Assembly: GCA_946185835.1 (NCBI GenBank)
Contig: CAMHKW010000001.1
Coordinates: 62,001-126,000, forward strand
Origin: an uncultured Bacteroidales bacterium
Lineage (GTDB): Bacteria > Bacteroidota > Bacteroidia > Bacteroidales > Paludibacteraceae
Length of the DNA stretch: 64,000 nt
Reading direction: 5' to 3'
How positions within the stretch are numbered: the stretch's first letter is position 1; each line of letters opens with the position of its first letter. The position numbers were made by a program, and so were the translations under genes. The notes beneath the pieces are model-generated. The model ran no database searches. It was not told the DNA's origin and was given only the letters and a program-made list of their open reading frames with translations. Positions 59,905 through 64,000 of the stretch are shown here, one piece after another.

Positions 59905-59965
59905 CTAACCTCTAACAACGCAGTGGTCTAACTTCTAACAACGCAGTGGTCTAACTTCTAACTTC
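59905..59965 (-). repeat. GTTAGA-type repeat in the leader of the SDR gene
   Basis: Reverse-orientation units ggtctaacttctaacaacgc repeated twice, then taacttct up to the ATG at 59971. Confidence 0.75.
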
Positions 59966-59970
59966 TCTAT

Positions 59971-60723
59971 ATGAAAACCATCCTCATTACCGGAGCGACA
60001 AGCGGCATAGGTCTCGCTTGCGCTCGTCGTTTCGCCCAAGGCGATTACCGACTTATTCTTACCGGCCGTCGTGCCGAGATGTTGAACGCCATCAAACACG
60101 AACTCGAGCAGCAGGGCGCTGAGTTGCTGACGCTCTGTTTCGACGTTCGCGACCGCGAGGCGACAGCGGCGGCGTTGGCTTCGCTGCCTGCCGAATGGCA
60201 AGCTATAGATGTGCTTATCAACAACGCCGGACTCGCTTTGGGTTTAGAGAAAGAATACGAAGGTGACTTCAGCGATTGGGATGCCATGCTCGACACCAAC
60301 ATACGCGGACTGCTTACTATGACGCGCCTGCTCGTGCCCGGCATGGTGCAGCGGGGTAAGGGGCACGTCATCAATATAGGCTCGGTGGCGGGCGATGCCG
60401 CCTACGCCAACGGCGCCGTATATTGTGCCACCAAGGCGGCGGTGAAGACACTGACTGATGGACTACGTATCGACCTCGTGGATACACCCCTTAGAGTGAC
60501 GAATCTGAAACCCGGACTGGTGGAGACTAACTTCTCCGTCACTCGTTTTCATGGCGACCGCGAGCGTGCCGACAACGTCTATCGCGGTATCAAACCACTT
60601 ACCGGCGATGATATAGCCGATGTCGCTTTCTATGCTGCCGAGGCTCCGGCACACGTGCAGATAGCGGAAGTGCTTATCCTCGCCACACATCAAGCATCAG
60701 GCTCGGTGATATACCGCCAATAG
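59971..60723 (+). CDS. Short-chain dehydrogenase/reductase (YdfG-like)
   Basis: 250 residues. NAD(P)-dependent oxidoreductase with Rossmann fold: TGATSGIG cofactor loop, NNAG, catalytic Ser (IGSVAGD) and Y-x3-K (YCATK), then the PG motif LKPGLVETNF. TGRRAEM after beta-2 (Arg residues) suggests NADP. Closest in layout to YdfG/3-hydroxy acid dehydrogenases; substrate uncertain. Stands alone with a terminator after it. Confidence 0.9.
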   Translation: MKTILITGATSGIGLACARRFAQGDYRLILTGRRAEMLNAIKHELEQQGAELLTLCFDVRDREATAAALASLPAEWQAIDVLINNAGLALGLEKEYEGDFSDWDAMLDTNIRGLLTMTRLLVPGMVQRGKGHVINIGSVAGDAAYANGAVYCATKAAVKTLTDGLRIDLVDTPLRVTNLKPGLVETNFSVTRFHGDRERADNVYRGIKPLTGDDIADVAFYAAEAPAHVQIAEVLILATHQASGSVIYRQ

Positions 60724-60753
60724 CTACCGCCGCATAAGTGCCATCACACCACT

Positions 60754-60794
60754 CACGGGCAGACCGCGTTGTGCAACGCGTCTGCCCGTGCTTT
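60754..60794 (+). terminator. Terminator of the SDR gene
   Basis: cacgggcaga pairs with tctgcccgtg and cgcgttg with caacgcg (one bulged C), followed by tttt. Confidence 0.85.
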
Positions 60795-60840
60795 TACATT
60801 ATCACTTTCTGAAACGTGCTCTGTGGTTAGGGATGATAAA

Positions 60841-61947
60841 CTATCCTCTTGCAATGCCGAAAAACTTGCGCAGAGGGGCTATCCGACTTACAATAAAAAG
60901 GCAGATGGCAACGAAGCCGTACTCGACCAGTAGGTGTGCATAGGGATAGATGCCTGTTATACCATGCTGGGCAAACCAAATCTCACATTGCTGCCACTGT
61001 AGCAGTTGCATGAGCGAATTAACGATACCGAACTGCCCTTCAGTGCGATGGATCCATAGGACAAAAAGCGAACCACCACCTAACCATGCCAACAGACGTG
61101 ACAAAAGAGGCAAATGACGAGCGATATAATTGCAAATAAGATAGAATACATACGTTATGACGCATGCTCCGACAAAATCGATAAAGAAATGTTTATAGTA
61201 TGCCGCAGAAATGACAATCTCAGAGTACTTAACTGCCAAAACCCAACAAATTAAACCACCGATAAACAAAAATTCTGTAACTACAGACTTCCAGTCCGTC
61301 AATGGATAATTATAGTTCTCTATCTCATTTTTCCCCTCTCCACTTACCACTTTGCTTTTTCCACTCTGCACCATCAACTTGAAAAGGTGTCCTACTAAAA
61401 AGAAATTAAGCACCGACAGACCTTCCGAAATACCCAAAGGCAAATGGATAACATATCTTAAAAGCACATAACCAATTATTGCCGCAGCCGTCAAAACATA
61501 ATATCTCGCCCTGCCACATTTAGTATAAATAAGATTAAAAATCACTCTACACCAGAACATGGCAGCAAAGAACCAAAAGGCGCCGACGCATGGCCAATCG
61601 GGCAAATAAGTGCACAAATAATGTGGTACGCCGGCGCTGCCGATTAGCATCAACACTGCTGACTTATAATCTATCCATTGTTGAGCCAACAGATAAACGC
61701 ACCATATCAGAACGCCTAACAGATATGGAAGATATAACCTTACAAACGACTTCTTTACGTATTCGGCATTGTCTTCATACGGTCGGTATAAATACCCGGC
61801 AAGCAAAAAAAACATGGGCATCATAAACGACATCGTAAAATGACGATATTCCATAGGAATAATCTCGCTATGGTCTTTAATCACGATAAGCATACCTAAG
61901 CCTTTCATTATATCTAAGGCTAAATCTCGATGTTTTAACTGTTGCAT
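60841..61947 (-). CDS. Membrane acyltransferase (acyltransferase 3 / OafA family)
   Basis: 368 residues with about ten transmembrane helices. N-terminal DLALDIMKGLGMLIVIKDHSE gives the family His (here KDH) and FMMPMFFLLAGYLY the second motif. These enzymes O-acetylate sugars of surface polysaccharides. Between helices at residues about 190-222 is a charged stretch (QSGKSKVVSGEGKNEIE then YPLTDWKSVVTEF) whose DNA (about 61280-61375) looks like intergenic repeat inserted in frame. Base composition of the gene is more AT-rich than its neighbours. It lies five bases after the truncated SGNH gene. Confidence 0.78.
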   Translation of the reverse strand: MQQLKHRDLALDIMKGLGMLIVIKDHSEIIPMEYRHFTMSFMMPMFFLLAGYLYRPYEDNAEYVKKSFVRLYLPYLLGVLIWCVYLLAQQWIDYKSAVLMLIGSAGVPHYLCTYLPDWPCVGAFWFFAAMFWCRVIFNLIYTKCGRARYYVLTAAAIIGYVLLRYVIHLPLGISEGLSVLNFFLVGHLFKLMVQSGKSKVVSGEGKNEIENYNYPLTDWKSVVTEFLFIGGLICWVLAVKYSEIVISAAYYKHFFIDFVGACVITYVFYLICNYIARHLPLLSRLLAWLGGGSLFVLWIHRTEGQFGIVNSLMQLLQWQQCEIWFAQHGITGIYPYAHLLVEYGFVAICLFIVSRIAPLRKFFGIARG

Positions 61948-61952
61948 TGTTA

Positions 61953-62510
61953 CTAATGTAAAATGTTTAACGAATCTAAATTATGAGCGAACCGACGACT
62001 AAACAGCTCAGCACCATTCTTATTAAGATGTGTAGCATTATACAAATAGGTGGTATCGGCAGAGAGTTCGGAATAAGTATAATCCAATATGCGAATATCA
62101 TACTTATCTGCTAAGCTCTGATAAGTATTATAGCACTCGTCAAGGTTGTCCACTATACGTGTCAGTCCGGTATATATTGGTGGATAGCAAAACAATATCT
62201 CTATACCCTCTGATTTACGCGCCGCGATAAACTCGTCTAATTTCTGCATAGTAAACTCATCGTAAGAAAAATGCCACGACTTCTGTAGATTGAATGCAGT
62301 GCCATCCCAGCCTCTGTCGAGAGGTTTGTAGCCCTTATATAACCCTACATCGTATATGCCCGGAGTCTCTGTTAGAACACCATACAGTCCTTTATAAGTT
62401 ATGTAACGATACAATGGAATATATAACTCGGCAAAAGTAAATGGCTCAATACGCTTATATTGCTCACGAACAAACGGAATCATCAAATGTGGGAAATACT
62501 GCTCACGTTC
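61953..62510 (-). pseudogene. Truncated SGNH-hydrolase-like gene (C-terminal half only)
   Basis: Reading frame open from 62510, best ATG at 62483, giving about 176 residues. The C-terminal block YNATHLNKNGAELFSRRFAHNL matches the last SGNH/GDSL block (usually D-x-x-HLN-x-x-GA). Also visible: IEILFCYPPIYTG and RILDYTYS, usual for the cell-surface SGNH/DltD-like family. The nucleophile block (G-x-S-R near the N-terminus) and the N-terminal anchor are missing, and the frame begins right after a stop with EREQYFPHLMIPF, which reads like the middle of a protein. The family is usually around 300 residues. It is thus probably a remnant; activity is unlikely. Confidence 0.55.
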
Positions 62511-62914
62511 TTAACCTGTGCGGAGGCCAAAAGTACCAAAGTAGCCCACCGTTATCACAATCAGTTACGGCTTTTTTTGTTGGTAGTGGTCGTAAACCTC
62601 GTACTTAACAATCTGCTGATAGAGTGGGTAACGGCATCGGGACCTGCAACTTTCTGCCGTTGTGACGAGACACTTTTGTATACTTGAGCAAACGAAACTT
62701 ATGCCAAAATATAGATGGTATTAGCTTGATAATACGGCAGGATTTACACAAAATCCTCTGTTGTACTCATTCTATCTGCAAAGTTAGGGCTTTCTTGTTA
62801 TATTCCAAAATAAAAGTGTGGATTTTGTATTTTGGCATATATTTGATTAGTAGGATGTTGATGAAAATGGGTGTGGATATCATTTTGACTACAAGATGGT
62901 GGTCATGACTTAAT
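62511..62914. other. AT-rich intergenic DNA of atypical composition
   Basis: No gene with coding character. Contains a 12-base inverted repeat tatgccaaaata (62700-62711) / tattttggcata (62828-62839), 116 bases apart, enclosing a small hairpin ggattt-acaca-aaatcc. It might be a small non-autonomous element of about 140 bases, but flanking target duplications were not evident. Confidence 0.35.
62779..62809 (-). promoter_or_regulatory. Good leftward promoter upstream of the truncated gene
   Basis: Minus strand TTTG (62809-62806), 19 bases, TAACTTTG (62786-62779). It reads into 270 bases without coding sequence before the SGNH remnant, as expected if the original 5' end of that gene was lost. 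Confidence 0.6.
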
Positions 62915-62952
62915 AAAATATGCTGTCAGTTGTTAAACCGGCAGCATATTTT
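62915..62952 (-). terminator. Terminator after the exbD genes
   Basis: aaaatatgctg pairs with cagcatatttt. It lies 19 bases after the stop of the downstream exbD gene. Confidence 0.75.
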
Positions 62953-62970
62953 CTTATTTATGATATAGAA

Positions 62971-63441
62971 TTAGTACGACGTACGTTGCGTAGCGCTATA
63001 TGAGATACGCAGGGCGTATGCTCGGCGTAGCGCTTGCTTGATGTCGGATATCACACCCATTCGAGTGTCTTTGTCCGCCTTTATCGAAACTATCATTCTA
63101 CCTTGGTCAGACTCAGCCATTGCCGAGCGTTCGTTGACGATATAGTTTTCTATCTCTCCAACCTCTGCGAAAGCATCGTCGAGCTGAATACGCGTCTCGG
63201 CTCCATATTGTTTACGGAACTCTTCGGTTGGCGTTCCAACGTAAATATAGCGAACCAGCGACTTCTGCTCGAGCTTAGTAAGCTCGGTGGCTTGAGGATT
63301 GTGTATCGTCACCTTGTAGCTAACCTCCTTCATCGAAGTAACCGTCATGAAGAAGAACAGCAGCATGAAGATAATATCGGGTAGCGACGATGTGTTGAGT
63401 GCAGGCATCTCGCGTTTCTCGTTTCTACGTATCTTTGCCAT
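62971..63441 (-). CDS. exbD: ExbD/TolR-family biopolymer transport protein
   Basis: 156 residues. Short cytoplasmic N-terminus (MAKIRRNEKREMPALNTSS), one transmembrane helix with the essential Asp (SLPDIIFMLLFFFMTVTSM), then a periplasmic domain ending in the strand RMIVSIKADKDTRMGVISDIKQALR. With ExbB/TolQ it uses proton motive force to energise outer-membrane import through TonB or the Tol system. It follows the next exbD gene after two bases. Two ExbD proteins in tandem are common in Bacteroidetes. Confidence 0.93.
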   Translation of the reverse strand: MAKIRRNEKREMPALNTSSLPDIIFMLLFFFMTVTSMKEVSYKVTIHNPQATELTKLEQKSLVRYIYVGTPTEEFRKQYGAETRIQLDDAFAEVGEIENYIVNERSAMAESDQGRMIVSIKADKDTRMGVISDIKQALRRAYALRISYSATQRTSY

Positions 63442-63443
63442 AA

Positions 63444-64000
63444 TTAGTTCCCTCCATAGTTTTTAGGTTCAGCCTCCGATATACGTTGCGAGTACACTTT
63501 CTGCACAAGTTTCTGGCGGTCTTCGTCGAGGTCGGCGTACGACTTGTGGAACTTACGCTGTGAGAACTCCTCACGAAGCTCGTTATAAGCTGCTACGAGT
63601 TCGTTCTGCACGTTCAGGTAAGCTTGGTACTGTGTGTCAACGTCGTTCTGAACAGAGATGACGTGGTCTTTGGTGTAGCGAACCTCACCCAAGCCCGGTA
63701 TCACTTCGGTAAATACCACTGGCAGGTAGGGGTCATCGTTCTCGTTGGCAATAAACTCTTTTGCTTTCTCTTTGAGTTGGCGAATATCCATCTCCTGACC
63801 TTGTACCAAAAGTTGGTTGGCGGAGTTGATCTTCACGATAAAGAGATTTCTCTTATTAATCTTCATGTCGTCGACTTTCTGGTCGGGCGGCACAGGTGCC
63901 GGCAATCGGCGCGACAGACCCGAGTTGACGTCCATAGAAGTCGTCACAAGGAAGAAGATGAGCAAAAGAAAGGAGATATCTGCCATCGAAGATGCGTTTA
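63444..64000 (-). CDS. exbD: ExbD/TolR-family protein, 5' end outside window
   Basis: At least 180 residues visible. The frame stays open past the ATG at 63986 to the window edge with N-A-S-S-M-A-D, and ExbD homologues have a cytoplasmic segment before ASSMADISFLLLIFFLVTTSM, so the true start lies outside. Transmembrane helix with conserved Asp, a Pro-rich linker (RRLPAPVPPDQ), then a periplasmic domain with an extra helical insertion (QYQAYLNVQNELVAAYNELREEF) that makes it longer than standard ExbD. An exbB gene is expected just beyond the window. Confidence 0.9.
   Translation of the reverse strand, partial: NASSMADISFLLLIFFLVTTSMDVNSGLSRRLPAPVPPDQKVDDMKINKRNLFIVKINSANQLLVQGQEMDIRQLKEKAKEFIANENDDPYLPVVFTEVIPGLGEVRYTKDHVISVQNDVDTQYQAYLNVQNELVAAYNELREEFSQRKFHKSYADLDEDRQKLVQKVYSQRISEAEPKNYGGN

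Noticed and set aside
62500-62960. Insertion sequence remnant
   Set aside because: No transposase motif was seen in any frame and no target duplication was found; kept only as a possible small element.

Overview
The window looks like part of a chromosome from an obligately host-associated or anaerobic member of the Bacteroidales. The evidence is in the sequence: promoters of the Bacteroidetes type (TTTG, 19-20 bases, TAnnTTTG) occur before many genes; a 286-residue short RpoD is encoded; gldD, a Porin_10-type outer-membrane protein, a FeoA-FeoB fusion, a GT3-like glycogen synthase, a GGGPS-family enzyme and a giant surface protein with a type IX secretion (T9SS) tail are all present. I cannot name a genus from the sequence alone. 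No phage, integrase, complete insertion sequence or CRISPR array was seen.

Layout. 1-5749: 3' part of the trigger factor gene, a Porin_10-like outer-membrane protein and a ClpC-type unfoldase. 6105-13320: thioredoxin, then a compact cluster of a YbjN-like protein, a Ser/Thr kinase fused to an AAA+ ATPase and a protein with a TerB-like N-terminus, followed by a P-type cation ATPase behind an operator-like palindrome. 13462-18675: tRNA-Arg(UCU), HtrA/DegQ protease, a small lipoprotein, rpoD, a small membrane protein, greA and a HIT protein. 18833-26667: a long rightward run with gldD, a phosphopantetheinyl transferase-GGGPS fusion, tadA, a PgpH-like HD phosphohydrolase, dus, rsfS and ftsH. 26759-31820: a leftward run with two FKBP-like lipoproteins, glmM, surE, a small membrane protein and lpxB (cell-envelope precursor synthesis). 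32371-36949: acyl-CoA ligase, uridine kinase, lytic transglycosylase and a split chromate transporter.

37140-54845 is a surface and iron region, all leftward: a Lys/Gln-rich outer-membrane protein, a 2917-residue T9SS surface protein built from leucine-rich and InlB/Listeria-Bacteroides repeats, feoAB with a tiny Cys-rich partner gene at 47780-47932, and a 1411-residue protein with Ig-like (BIG2) modules in near-identical 726-bp repeats. 55203-59617: glycogen synthase, a PKD-domain lipoprotein, miaA and a PRiA4-ORF3-like gene. 59971-64000: SDR oxidoreductase, an acyltransferase with a truncated SGNH-like gene in AT-rich DNA, and two ExbD/TolR genes, the last running off the window.

Two dispersed intergenic repeat families run through the whole window. 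One is a REP-like palindrome (core GCCGGTT-nnn-AACCGGC, ten copies). The other is a roughly 23-bp GTTAGA tandem repeat that sits directly on gene ends and supplies stop codons to several genes. The strongest candidates for undescribed biology are the YbjN / kinase-AAA / TerB-like cluster, the stop-codon-linked repeat family, and the PPTase-GGGPS fusion.
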